Below are positions 35,266 through 43,563 of a stretch of DNA of 64,000 nucleotides, piece after piece. The stretch spans positions 1 to 64,000 of the forward strand of contig NZ_BMHI01000007.1 of assembly GCF_014640635.1 (NCBI RefSeq), in the 5' to 3' direction. The notes under the pieces are model-generated. The model searched no databases, had not been told where the DNA came from, and saw only the letters and a program-made list of their open reading frames with translations. Every line of letters begins with the position of its first letter. Position 1 is the first letter of the stretch. The position numbers and the translations under genes were made by a program. Source of the stretch: Flexivirga endophytica (GTDB lineage: Bacteria; Actinomycetota; Actinomycetes; Actinomycetales; Dermatophilaceae).

Positions 35266-36111
35266 TCAGCGGGTAGTGCCGTGCGCTGGGGTCCTCTCCA
35301 AAGAGTAGAAGCCGGCACGGGCGAATCCACTGATGCTCCAACCACTGCCGATCAAGTCGGTGAGCACGTCGCGGGTCGTACGACGCCACTCCACGGCCAG
35401 ATCGACGTCGCGCAGCCGGAGCGCGCCGATGTCGTCGGGCACCGCGACGCGGCAGGTCTGCGCATCCGCGGGCACCGTGATGCGGACGGGTTCCCTTGCC
35501 CGCCCGAGCTCGAGTGCGGGTGGCCCGACAGGCATGGCCGAATGATCGGGCGGCCACACTGCGAGATCCCAACGGGTCACCATCCGGTCACTACCGTGCC
35601 CGTCGTTGAGACCGTCACTCATGTCGCCGTAGAAGTCCGGCACATAGTCGATGGCACGCGCACCGAGGCGATGCAGGTTGAAATACGCGTTGCGCGCGAC
35701 CAAGGGGTCATACGTCCAGCTGATCGTCGTGATGCCGTTGCCGATGGCCCAGGCCCGCTGATGCAACTTGAGCGCCACACCCACACCGCGCCCGACGTGA
35801 GTTCTCCGAACGCCCGCGATGTGCGAGTGCAGGCCGGCCTGCCCGGGCGAGGTGAAGAAGCCGACACACACGCCGACCAGCCTCGTTCCGTCGAAGGCAC
35901 CGGCGACATAGTTGTCCGAGTGCAGCAGGGCGACCAGCAGACTCGCCTCGATGGGCACTCGCCCTCGCCCCGAAGCCCAGATCTGGGCCAGGAGGTCGCA
36001 GGCCTCCTGCGTCTCAGCCGATTGCAGCCGACGGACGTCGACCCCGCTGCGCCGCGCGTATGACGCCGCGACCTCTCGGGCCGCGTCGTCGAGTGCACGG
36101 TCGACGGGCAT
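35266..36111 (-). CDS. GNAT acetyltransferase-like protein (COG3375-like)
   Basis: The ATG at 36111 begins MPVDRALDDAAREVAASYAR. The 281-residue protein has a GNAT domain: LVGVCVGFFTSPGQAGLHSH, the acetyl-CoA loop VRRTHVGRGVGVALKLHQRA, and ISWTYDPLVARNAYFNLHRL. This last segment and the DFYGDMSDGLNDGHGSDRMV tail resemble predicted acetyltransferases often found with amino-acid or peptide catabolism genes. A C-terminal domain of about 90 residues has no clear name. It probably belongs to the same functional group as the transporter and hydrolase. Confidence 0.78.
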   Translation of the reverse strand: MPVDRALDDAAREVAASYARRSGVDVRRLQSAETQEACDLLAQIWASGRGRVPIEASLLVALLHSDNYVAGAFDGTRLVGVCVGFFTSPGQAGLHSHIAGVRRTHVGRGVGVALKLHQRAWAIGNGITTISWTYDPLVARNAYFNLHRLGARAIDYVPDFYGDMSDGLNDGHGSDRMVTRWDLAVWPPDHSAMPVGPPALELGRAREPVRITVPADAQTCRVAVPDDIGALRLRDVDLAVEWRRTTRDVLTDLIGSGWSISGFARAGFYSLERTPAHGTTR

Positions 36112-36115
36112 CGCC

Positions 36116-36232
36116 TCACACCCGCGAGTCCGGTCGGTCCCGAACGATCGTGTTCAGGCCGGCGTCGGTGCCGGGCATCACCTCGCGCCATGTGTCCGAC
36201 CGGCTGCCCGTTGCTGTCACGTGAGCCAGCAT
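36116..36232 (-). CDS. Possible 38-aa ORF or gene remnant upstream of the GNAT gene
   Basis: A short minus frame from the ATG at 36232 to TGA at 36116 reads MLAHVTATGSRSDTWREVMP and TDAGLNTIVRDRPDSRV. It ends four bases before the GNAT start. It could be a leader ORF or the end of a decayed gene. No family is recognised, and it may be chance. Confidence 0.25.
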   Translation of the reverse strand: MLAHVTATGSRSDTWREVMPGTDAGLNTIVRDRPDSRV

Positions 36233-36291
36233 CGATCATCGAACGGCGCCTGACCTCATGCGTTCAGACGAACTTCCCGGCCACCGTTGTC

Positions 36292-37896
36292 CTACTGGAC
36301 GAACAGCTGCGCGGCCAGTCGGAACTGCATCATGAGTTGGAAACGCACTTCCGGATCATCCAGGTCGATGTCCGCGATCTGCACCAGGCGCCCGAGCCGA
36401 TACCGGAAGGTGTTCTTGTGCACGTGCAGCGCCGCAGCGGCTGCAGCGACGTCACCGAAGTTGTCCAACCAGGCATGCAGGGTGTCCGCCAGCGCCGCCT
36501 GATGTTGCTCGTCATACGCACGCAGTATGGCGATGGGTCCCGACAGCGTCGTGTTCTCGTTGGCCATCAGGTCAGCCAACTGCATCAGCAGGATGTGCGA
36601 CTGCAGATCGGCGGCGACCGCCACGCGTTGGGACAACGTGTCGGTCGTCCGCAGGACCCGAAGCGCCAGATCGGCCTCCCGACGGGACTCGCCCAGTGCC
36701 GCGACTCCCGCCACGGGTTTGCCGATGGCCATCACGAACTCGTCGTGCTGGGCTGCCCGCTTGACGAATCCGCCTGCGAGACGGCGTAATTGCCGCATCT
36801 TCAGACATTGATCCGCATACGTCGGAACCACTGCGTAGACGGTCTCGTCCACCACGGCCACCGCCGAGTCCGGGAGTTCGGGATGCAGCCACATCCGCAG
36901 CGCGTTCGCCAGGCGATCGAGCTGCGCCGACACCGCGGCATCGTGCGACGTGCGCTCCACCCGGATGCCGGCAGCGAGGACGCAACCGCCAGAGATGGTC
37001 CCGCGCATCCTCGCCGCTGCGCTGACGGCCTCTGGACCACCATCGATGAGGCCACTCACCAGTGCGGTACGCATCTGTCGGGAAGCATCGGTGGCGACCC
37101 GCTGACGGAGCATCGCGATGGCTGCGGTCCTGGCCGCCTCGACCATCGCGGTTGCGTGTGCACGGCTGAGCGGTTCATCGACGATGGCCCAGATGGAACC
37201 CATCACCTCGGATCCGGCCCGGACCGGCATCGCGGCACGTGGCCGGATGCCGTCGGCGATCGAAGGAACGAAGATCGGCTCGCTCGCGGCATAGAGCCGA
37301 CGGAACACGCCGCCCTCGACCATCGGGTCGTTGTACCGGGCCGGCACCTGGTGACCGAGCACGCTGGCCTTGCGTGCCTCGTCGGCGTGGGCCTGGTCCG
37401 CCGAGAACGCGACGATGTGCGAGCTGACGTCTTCGATCGTCACGGGAGTGTTCAAGAGTGCGGACAAGGAGTTCGCGACTTCGAAGAGATCCAGCGCATC
37501 CGCTGCTGCGCCGGCGGAGCCGTCGCCGTGGGCGTGCCTGTCGTCGAGCATCCGCGCGACCTGCATCCACGAGGCACCACGGACCAGTCCCAGCAACGCG
37601 ACGCCGCCGTACGACGCAGTGTTCTCGATCATCGGGCTGACCGGGACCGGCTCCCGAACGATCAATGCGGCCGCCTTCCGCCTCGACAGGTCCTCCAGCA
37701 GCTCGGCGATCAGCTCTTCGCCGTGAACCCCGACCCCGAGCACGACCGCACCTGCCGGCACCGCGGGTGGGTCGGCCACGTCGTAGACCACGACGCTCTG
37801 CACCGGCCGGGCGCTGTCCACGGATCCGGCTCGTGCGGTGAGCAGCGTCAGCCCGAGCCATTCGACAACCGTCCCGAGCGTGGTGTGACCAACCAT
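36292..37896 (-). CDS. PucR-family transcriptional regulator
   Basis: The start chosen is the ATG at 37896 (MVGHTTLGTVVEWLGLTLLT), preceded by GGGAG. The 534-residue protein has an N-terminal PucR/GAF-like sensing region and a GGDEF-like central segment. The C-terminal PucR helix-turn-helix (about 475-534) reads DTLHAWLDNFGDVAAAAAAL, HVHKNTFRYRLGRLVQIADI. PucR relatives respond to purine or amino-acid metabolites. Its location suggests that it controls the importer, hydrolase and GNAT genes. Confidence 0.87.
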   Translation of the reverse strand: MVGHTTLGTVVEWLGLTLLTARAGSVDSARPVQSVVVYDVADPPAVPAGAVVLGVGVHGEELIAELLEDLSRRKAAALIVREPVPVSPMIENTASYGGVALLGLVRGASWMQVARMLDDRHAHGDGSAGAAADALDLFEVANSLSALLNTPVTIEDVSSHIVAFSADQAHADEARKASVLGHQVPARYNDPMVEGGVFRRLYAASEPIFVPSIADGIRPRAAMPVRAGSEVMGSIWAIVDEPLSRAHATAMVEAARTAAIAMLRQRVATDASRQMRTALVSGLIDGGPEAVSAAARMRGTISGGCVLAAGIRVERTSHDAAVSAQLDRLANALRMWLHPELPDSAVAVVDETVYAVVPTYADQCLKMRQLRRLAGGFVKRAAQHDEFVMAIGKPVAGVAALGESRREADLALRVLRTTDTLSQRVAVAADLQSHILLMQLADLMANENTTLSGPIAILRAYDEQHQAALADTLHAWLDNFGDVAAAAAALHVHKNTFRYRLGRLVQIADIDLDDPEVRFQLMMQFRLAAQLFVQ

Positions 37897-38203
37897 CAAT
37901 ATCTCCCATCCGGCGCGAACGTATGACCTGCGGGGCACCGGACGGGCTGGGGAGGAAGATTTGCGTGATGCCGACCGGCGGCTACGCATGGATGGCGAGA
38001 ATCATCGTCCAGTCGGGAAGATCTTTCGCCTGAGCACGAAAGACGTCTCAGGCGATGGACGGGGACGCGGTTCGGCATCCGACGCCGATGCTCGGGCCTC
38101 CGGCCCGGATCGGCACCGAATGACGCCGTGGCACGAACGAGCCCGGCGACCAGTTGGTCGCCGGGCTCGGTATTGGCCTGTTGCGGAATGCTGTGGGCTC
38201 TCG
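37897..38203. other. Intergenic region with several hairpins
   Basis: No gene is seen. An inverted repeat CGCCTGAG...CTCAGGCG lies at about 38027-38054, and a nested stem GCCGAT/ATCGGC with GGGCC/GGCCC at about 38082-38113. These may be terminators or the PucR promoter region. The strongest hairpin (38138-38169) is listed separately. Confidence 0.4.
38138..38169. terminator. Perfect 15-bp hairpin 3' of the Tat-exported protein gene
   Basis: Arms 38138-38152 and 38155-38169 are exact inverted copies around a GT loop. It lies 35 bases beyond the stop of the minus-strand gene at 38204. There is no strong T tract, so it may act in RNA stability. Confidence 0.65.
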
Positions 38204-38857
38204 TCACTTGACCTGAATTGATGGGACGAGGTCAGCGGCCTGCCCCGTGTCGAGTGTGCACGTGACGCTGAGCCCCTGAACGATGGTGCCACCGGTCGTG
38301 GTCAGTTCGACCGTGAAGTTCCCCACGGTGCTTGTGATCGCACCGGTGCCGCTACCGGCCGTTTCCTCGACCCCCGGCCCAGAAGCGACGGTGACGATCG
38401 GGCCGCTGGCCGGAACGTCCGTCGGCGGCACGCTCAGCGAGCCGGTGCGCGCGCCTGCACCGACCACATCACCGGCCACGGCGTAGGAAGCCGCACTGGT
38501 GCCTGTCACTCTGGTGACGCCGAGCTGCCTGAGGGTGTCGGCCGACGAAGTGTCCGTGGTCACGTTGGCGGTGATGGTGGGCGCAGGGATGGAATCGCCC
38601 GGCGCGACGCTTGTCGGGGTCGTGGCCGTAATGTCAGCCGTCCACGCGAAGGGACCCTGAGGAACGTCGCCGAACGACGTGTGAGCGACAGCGTTACAGG
38701 TGTATGCCAGGTCACTCACGGCCGATTGGCCAGGCACAACACTGGCGCTGGCGGCCGGTGCGGCTGCGGCGGTGGCGATGACTGGAACTGACCAGGCTGC
38801 TCCCTTGGCCAGGGTACGGCGGGAAACCTGGGTCTTGCTGGTCTCGGTCTGAGACAT
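38204..38857 (-). CDS. Tat-signal secreted protein of unknown function
   Basis: The start chosen is the ATG at 38857 (MSQTETSKTQVSRRTLAKGA) with GAGGAGG upstream. The twin-arginine signal SRRTLAKGAAWSVPVIATAA followed by APAASA gives export at about residue 40. The mature 175 residues are Thr/Ser/Gly-rich and beta-like (PAPTITANVTTDTSSADTL, GSGTGAITSTVGNFTVELTT), with two cysteines (TCNAV and TCTLD). The repetitive beta pattern suggests a cell-surface or adhesive fold. No enzyme motif is visible. Confidence 0.7.
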   Translation of the reverse strand: MSQTETSKTQVSRRTLAKGAAWSVPVIATAAAAPAASASVVPGQSAVSDLAYTCNAVAHTSFGDVPQGPFAWTADITATTPTSVAPGDSIPAPTITANVTTDTSSADTLRQLGVTRVTGTSAASYAVAGDVVGAGARTGSLSVPPTDVPASGPIVTVASGPGVEETAGSGTGAITSTVGNFTVELTTTGGTIVQGLSVTCTLDTGQAADLVPSIQVK

Positions 38858-39047
38858 GAAGCCCTCCTCGGGCAAGGTTGCGAGGTGCTGAACGGCGCCG
38901 CAGCCCACAGGTGAGATCCGGCTCACATGTTTATACCTGAGTAAGTTACCGAGACGTAGAAAAATTCAAGATTCAGTAAAGTTCTGCCCATAAAGGACTA
39001 GACAACCGTCTGGGACGGTCGACCACTTCGAGAGCTGTACGGACATG

Positions 39048-39083
39048 GCAAAGCCGGCCGCGGTAAGCCGCGACCGGCTTTGC
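39048..39083. terminator. Terminator hairpin downstream of whiB7
   Basis: Outer arms GCAAAGCCGG and CCGGCTTTGC are exact, with an inner CGCGG/CCGCG pairing around a TAA-containing loop. It is the strongest stop signal between whiB7 and the Tat protein gene. Confidence 0.6.
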
Positions 39084-39252
39084 GATCGGACCGCCATCAC
39101 GAGGCGGCATACAGGGGTTCATCGTCGTGGTGTGGTCGGCGGGGGAAGCACACGCGTCACGTGTTTGCTTCGCCTGGTCGCCGGCTGCCCCGTCGGTGGA
39201 CGCGGTCGAGTCGGTTCGACCCGCAGCAACTGAAACATGGTGGAGGCTCTTT

Positions 39253-39321
39253 CGGGATGGGCATCCCGGCATGACCGGTGTTGTCCTGGGACACACCGGT
39301 CATGCGGCATGCCGGTGTCAT
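39253..39321. repeat. Overlapping inverted repeats 3' of whiB7
   Basis: CGGGATG-GG-CATCCCG lies at 39253-39268. ATGACCGGTGT (39271-39281) pairs with ACACCGGTCAT (39293-39303). The latter can also pair with CCGGTGT at 39312-39318, so the two stems exclude each other. Confidence 0.6.
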
Positions 39322-39351
39322 GAAGTCGAGATGTGGTGGTTCGCATGGGAA

Positions 39352-39705
39352 TCACGCGGCCACGGTCTGCTTGCGCGGCCGGCCACGCGGCCGCTTCCGC
39401 GGAATGACGACGCCCTGGGCGAAAAGCTCGCCGCCCCAGACTCCCCACGGCTCGCCACGGTCCTTGGCTCCGGCGAGGCAGGCCTCCCGCAGCGGGCACG
39501 CGGTGCAGAGCATCTTGGCGAACTCGACGTCCTCGGGACGCTCGGCGAACCACAGCTCGGGGTCGTTCTGGTGGCAGGGCAACTGCTCGCCGCACTGACG
39601 CGAAGCTTCGTTCCTCATCTTCGGGTCAGATGCTGCGCTCTTGGCCGTCCTCCGGCCGGACTGCTCGGCCAGCTCGATCGCGTCTATGAGATCGGTCAAC
39701 ATCAT
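39352..39705 (-). CDS. whiB7: WhiB7 transcriptional regulator (iron-sulfur, AT-hook)
   Basis: The ATG at 39705 has AAGGAGG six bases upstream; an in-frame ATG at 39810 would add 35 residues. The 117-residue protein has the four Wbl cysteines (QLPCHQ, then MLCTACPLREACLAG), the G[VI]WGG turn in EPWGVWGGELFAQG, and the C-terminal AT-hook KRPRGRPRKQ that defines WhiB7. WhiB7 binds the primary sigma factor and activates genes for intrinsic resistance to ribosome-targeting antibiotics, including its own gene. The N-terminus is about 25 residues longer than in mycobacteria. Its leader is annotated separately. Confidence 0.95.
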   Translation of the reverse strand: MMLTDLIDAIELAEQSGRRTAKSAASDPKMRNEASRQCGEQLPCHQNDPELWFAERPEDVEFAKMLCTACPLREACLAGAKDRGEPWGVWGGELFAQGVVIPRKRPRGRPRKQTVAA

Positions 39706-39850
39706 CGGTGGCACCTCCTTGTCGCGGTGACCCCTGGTGCGGGGCCCGTTCTGCTCGGTTCGCGCGTCGTGTGCGCTGGCCGGTCGTTCCTTCGTCCTGT
39801 ACTGAGACATGGAGCTCGGTCTTCCTTGTTGTGGTGGAAGCCCGCGACAC

Positions 39851-39886
39851 AAAAAAGCCGCGGACCCTGGTGTCGGGTTCCGCGGC
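39851..39886 (-). terminator. Intrinsic terminator (attenuator) in the whiB7 leader
   Basis: On the minus strand, GCCGCGGAACCC pairs with GGGTCCGCGGC, leaving one bulged A and a seven-base loop, and is followed at once by TTTTTT. It lies about 145 bases before the whiB7 start and 26 bases after the upstream ORF stop. This is the place of the known whiB7 attenuator in mycobacteria. Confidence 0.82.
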
Positions 39887-39912
39887 CTTCGATGAGGACC
39901 TTGATGTCTGAG

Positions 39913-40203
39913 TCAGACAGGTGGCCTCGGAAGGACGGAACGCCGGACACCGCCGGCAAACTTGGAGTTGTAGGTCGGGACGTCGCGCTTGACACCCAGA
40001 TCGGTGGCGTCAACTGCGGACATGGCAATGCCGTCGACGGAGCGCTCGCGCACGACCAGACCCTTGACACTGCCGGCGGCGGACGCACTGATCCCCTGGA
40101 TCCGACCACCGGCGGGAGCGAGGTGAACACTCGTCACCATCGGAAGGGCAGACGTCATCGCGGCGTGCTTGTCACACGGCTGCGTCATCTGGATGCTTTC
40201 CAC
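39913..40203 (-). CDS. Upstream ORF in the whiB7 leader (96 aa)
   Basis: The GTG at 40203 follows AGGAGG by about ten bases. The frame runs VESIQMTQPCDKHAAMTSAL through RERSVDGIAMSAVDATDLGV to the TGA at 39913. Codon use is like that of real genes. The mycobacterial whiB7 leader uORF is short; here it is 96 codons, but it occupies the same position between promoter and terminator. Slow translation under antibiotic stress would be expected to favour antitermination. It could alternatively encode a small functional protein. Confidence 0.65.
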   Translation of the reverse strand: MESIQMTQPCDKHAAMTSALPMVTSVHLAPAGGRIQGISASAAGSVKGLVVRERSVDGIAMSAVDATDLGVKRDVPTYNSKFAGGVRRSVLPRPPV

Positions 40204-40271
40204 GTCGAACCCCTCCTCTCGCTGTTGCGAACCTCGCCGCGCCGCCTGGACGCGCGAGCTGAACAGCCAAC

Positions 40272-40301
40272 AGGTTACGGCGTGCATATGTACGCGAGCA
40301 A
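40272..40301 (-). promoter_or_regulatory. whiB7 promoter with upstream AT-rich element
   Basis: Reading the minus strand, -35 TTGCTC (40301-40296) and -10 TAACCT (40277-40272) are separated by 18 bases. An AT-rich stretch (AAAAAATTCTCGTTAATTC) lies directly upstream of the -35, which is where WhiB7 contacts its own promoter through the AT-hook. Transcription would start near 40265, giving a leader of about 560 bases. Confidence 0.7.
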
Positions 40302-40438
40302 CTGAATTAACGAGAATTTTTTGCGGGAATTTGGTAGCTGCCGAAAAAGCTTGCACACCAACGGGATTCGCGTCCAAAAAGCCTGGCCTCGTCAGCATTC
40401 GCGGGCTGCCGCTTCGGTCACCACGGCCGGAGTTCCAC

Positions 40439-42589
40439 TCAGGCACTGTTCTGCGCCGTCACACACTCAGCCGCAGCCGATGCCGGATCAGCACCGTCCA
40501 GCACCGCGAGGACCGCCTCGCCATAGGTGTCGCGCTTGTGTTTGCCGACTCCGGAGATGCCGGCGAGGCCGGCGATGTCGCTGGGCCGGCGCTCGGCGAT
40601 CGCGATGAGCGTGGCGTCGGTGAAGACTACGAACGCGGGCACCTTGGTCAGCGTGGCGACTTCCAGCCGCCAAGTGCGCAACGCCTCGAACTGTGCCTCG
40701 TCGTAGGTCGCCGGACAGTCCGCGCAGCGCCCGATCTTGCGCTCGGCGGCGGTGTCCAGCGTGCTGCCGCAGGTGCGACAGGTCTTGGGCTTGGCGGGCT
40801 TCTTCGGAGCGGGCCCGGACCTGGTCCTTGGTGCACTGCGAGCGCCGGGGCCGAGCACGGGCGCGGCTGCGTCGAGGAAGCGCGAGGGACGGCGGCCGGC
40901 CCGGCCGCCGGGATTGCGCGCTGCCGCCCAGCTGAGCATCAGGTGCTTGCGGGCCCGCGTCAGGCCGACATACATCAGCCGCCGCTCCTCCTCGATCGCC
41001 TGCGGACCTTCGGCGAGCGAGATGGGGATGAGGCCGTCGGAGCAACCGACGAGGAACACGGCATCCCACTCCAGCCCCTTGGCCGCGTGCAGGGACGCGA
41101 GCGTCACGCCCTCGACCGTCGGCGCGTGTTGCTCTGCGGCACGCCGATCGAGCTCGGCGACCAGCTCGCGCAGCCGGAAGCTGTCGTCCGCGCCACCGAG
41201 GTCGTCGGCCAGCTCCACGAGCGCGTTGAGGGACTGCCAGCGCTCCAGCACCGCACCACCGGACGGCCGCTGCGGTGACCACCCGGCACCGGTGACGACG
41301 TCACTGACCAGCTTGCCGAGCTCGACACTGCCGTCGTCGCTGCGCACCGCGCCGCGCAGCAGCACCATCGCCTGCTTGACCTCGGACCGCTGGAAGAACC
41401 GCTCCCCGCCGCGCACGAGGTAAGGCACGTCGGCCGCCGACAGGGCCTGCTCGATCGCCTCGCTCTGCGCGTTGATGCGGTAGAGCACTGCGATCTCGCT
41501 GGCCGGAACCCCTTGTTTCAGAAGCTTTTTCACCGACTCCGCGACGTATGCCGCCTCGGCGTCGTCGTCGGTCAGCTGCGTCAGCACCGGTGGCGGTCCG
41601 GCCTCACGCTGCGCCCGCAACTGCACGGTCTCGGCACGACGGGTGCCGGCCTGCAGGACCAGGTTCGCCAGGTCGACCACCTGTGGCGTGGATCGGTAGT
41701 TGCGCACCAGCCGGACGGTCTGGGTGCCCGGACGCCGGCTCGCGAAGTCCAGCAGGTGCCGCGGTGTCGCGCCGGTGAAGGAGTAGATGGTCTGTGCCGG
41801 GTCGCCGACGACGCACAGATCCGGTCGGTCACCGACCCATAGGTCGAGCAACGCCTGCTGCGCGGCGTTGACGTCCTGGTATTCGTCGACCACGAAGTGG
41901 CGGTATTGGCCACGCACCGTCGCCGCGATGTCGTCGCGCTCGGCCAGCACCCCGGCCATCAACAGCAGCACGTCCTCGAAGTCGATGACGCCGCGTGCTG
42001 ACTTGACCTCTTCGTAGGTCTCCCACAGCCGGGCCATCGCGGTGAGGTCGAGCTCGGCAGGCGACCGCCCGGCCTTGGCGGCGGCCGCGCGGTAGGTCTC
42101 CGGCGTCAACATGGACACCTTGGCCCACTCGATCTCGCCGGCCAGGTCACGGATCACGACGCGGTCCAGCTCCAGCCGCAACCGAGCGCCGGCCTCGCCG
42201 ACCGCCGGTGCCTTGTGCTTGAGAATCTGGGGCAAGGGGCCGCCAATCGCCTGCGGCCAGAAATATTGCAGCTGGCGCAAGGCCGCCGCGTGGAAGGTCC
42301 GTGCCTGCACCGCGGGCAGGCCGAGCCCGCGCAACCGGGTGCGCATCTCCCCCGCCGCCCGTGCGGTGAACGTCACCGCGAGCACCCGATCGGGTCGGTA
42401 GGCGCCCGCGTGCACGCCATAGGCGATCCGGTGGGTGATCGCCCTCGTCTTGCCCGTCCCAGCACCGGCGAGCACGCACATCGGGCCGAGCGGGTTGCTC
42501 GCGACCTGCCGCTGCTCCGGATCCAGTCCGGCCAGGACCTCGTCAGCGCTCGCCATACCTCCGGTCGTGCCTCCGTCCTCGATCGTCAT
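40439..42589 (-). CDS. uvrD2: UvrD2-type DNA helicase
   Basis: The ATG at 42589 overlaps the nudC stop (ATGA), which favours it over the ATG at 42556. The 716-residue protein has Walker A LAGAGTGKTRAITHRIAYGV (about 43), Walker B FVVDEYQDVNAAQ, QTIYSFTGA, VRLVRNYRSTPQ and SLHAAKGLEWDAVF, all superfamily 1A motifs. A tetracysteine region (CRTCGS about 601, CADCP about 621) and a C-terminal HRDC domain (TLIAIAERRPSDIAGLAGIS) identify UvrD2 rather than UvrD1. It is a 3'-5' translocase/helicase of DNA repair; in mycobacteria the translocase is essential. Confidence 0.95.
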   Translation of the reverse strand: MTIEDGGTTGGMASADEVLAGLDPEQRQVASNPLGPMCVLAGAGTGKTRAITHRIAYGVHAGAYRPDRVLAVTFTARAAGEMRTRLRGLGLPAVQARTFHAAALRQLQYFWPQAIGGPLPQILKHKAPAVGEAGARLRLELDRVVIRDLAGEIEWAKVSMLTPETYRAAAAKAGRSPAELDLTAMARLWETYEEVKSARGVIDFEDVLLLMAGVLAERDDIAATVRGQYRHFVVDEYQDVNAAQQALLDLWVGDRPDLCVVGDPAQTIYSFTGATPRHLLDFASRRPGTQTVRLVRNYRSTPQVVDLANLVLQAGTRRAETVQLRAQREAGPPPVLTQLTDDDAEAAYVAESVKKLLKQGVPASEIAVLYRINAQSEAIEQALSAADVPYLVRGGERFFQRSEVKQAMVLLRGAVRSDDGSVELGKLVSDVVTGAGWSPQRPSGGAVLERWQSLNALVELADDLGGADDSFRLRELVAELDRRAAEQHAPTVEGVTLASLHAAKGLEWDAVFLVGCSDGLIPISLAEGPQAIEEERRLMYVGLTRARKHLMLSWAAARNPGGRAGRRPSRFLDAAAPVLGPGARSAPRTRSGPAPKKPAKPKTCRTCGSTLDTAAERKIGRCADCPATYDEAQFEALRTWRLEVATLTKVPAFVVFTDATLIAIAERRPSDIAGLAGISGVGKHKRDTYGEAVLAVLDGADPASAAAECVTAQNSA

Positions 42590-43563
42590 ACGCGCCGCAA
42601 CAACGATCCGTCGTCGGGCTGGTCGATCGGTGCGCCGTACCAGTGCTCGATGAGGTGCCGGGCGATCGACAACCGCGGCGAAAGGTGGACCTCGCCGGCC
42701 GCGACGGCATCGGCCAGCTCGGCACGGGTGAACCAGCGGGCCGCGGCGATCTCCTCCGGGTCGAGGGTCAGCTCGGTCGTGGTGGCGCGGCAGGTGAAAC
42801 CGACCATCAGCGAGGCCGGGAACGGCCACGGCTGATCACCGAGGAACCGCACGTCGGTGACGGACACACCTACCTCCTCCATGACCTCGCGGGCGACGGC
42901 GGTCTCGAGTGACTCGCCGGGCTCCACGAAACCAGCCAGCACCGACATCCCGTTGCTGGCGAAATTGCGACCGCGGCCGAGCAGCAACCTGTCGTCGGCG
43001 TCGACGACCGACATGATGACCGCCGGGTCGGTGCGCGGGTAATGGTCTCGTCCACAGTTGTCGCAGTGCCGCACCCAGCCCGCCTCGGTCACCTGCGTCT
43101 CCCGGCCGCACTTGGAGCAGAAACCGTTGACCGCGTGCCAGCGGCCGATGCCGGTGGCGGTGACCGCGATCGGCACGTCGTCAGCGTGCAACCGCATGCC
43201 GAGGTAGCGCAGTCCCTGCGCGGGCACCTCGTCGACCACCCCGCGAAGTTCTCCTCCGCTGCGCTCCCCCGATTCTTCACGGGGACCCGGGTCGTCCCGC
43301 AGCACCGCAAGAACCTCCCGGCCACCGACCTCGCCGAGATAGACCAGCAACTCGTCGCGGTCGTCCTCGCGGGGTTTGCGGAAGTGGAGGCGGTCGCCGT
43401 CGCCGGTGTTGGGAAGTCTGTCGCCATAGACGTCCAGGACGGCGGTGGACGGCCGGGTGAGCAAGGACGTGATCAGGTCGGGGTCGCGCCGCCGCAGCGA
43501 GCGGCGGTCGAGGGTAGAGCTGTCGAGGACGAGATCGAAACCAGTTTGCGAAGCTGCGGGCAC
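42586..43563 (-). CDS. nudC: NAD(+) diphosphatase NudC
   Basis: The GTG at 43563 (VPAASQTGFDLVLDSS) is chosen because TAACCT lies seven bases upstream, fitting a leaderless mRNA. The 325-residue protein has a zinc ribbon (FCSKCGRETQ and HCDNCGRDHYPRTDPAVIMS) and the NUDIX box GFVEPGESLETAVAREVMEE with VGV. The SQPWPFP-type motif of NudC appears as GDQPWPFPASLMVGF. NudC hydrolyses NADH and NAD and removes NAD caps from RNA. It is coupled to uvrD2. Confidence 0.95.
   Translation of the reverse strand: MPAASQTGFDLVLDSSTLDRRSLRRRDPDLITSLLTRPSTAVLDVYGDRLPNTGDGDRLHFRKPREDDRDELLVYLGEVGGREVLAVLRDDPGPREESGERSGGELRGVVDEVPAQGLRYLGMRLHADDVPIAVTATGIGRWHAVNGFCSKCGRETQVTEAGWVRHCDNCGRDHYPRTDPAVIMSVVDADDRLLLGRGRNFASNGMSVLAGFVEPGESLETAVAREVMEEVGVSVTDVRFLGDQPWPFPASLMVGFTCRATTTELTLDPEEIAAARWFTRAELADAVAAGEVHLSPRLSIARHLIEHWYGAPIDQPDDGSLLRRV

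Larger units (their letters stand above)
38858..39351. other. Intergenic region between the Tat protein gene and whiB7
   Basis: The part at 38930-39000 is unusually AT-rich and probably carries the promoter of the Tat protein gene (TATAAA on the minus strand near 38929-38934). Positions 39048-39083 and 39253-39321 hold hairpins, listed separately. No gene is visible. Confidence 0.45.

Noticed and set aside
36190-36789. Plus-strand open frame opposite the PucR regulator
   Set aside because: Antisense to a full PucR C-terminal domain; no ribosome site or domain.
38858-39000. AT-rich block as an insertion-sequence scar
   Set aside because: No terminal inverted repeats or target duplication are visible; a promoter explains the AT content better.
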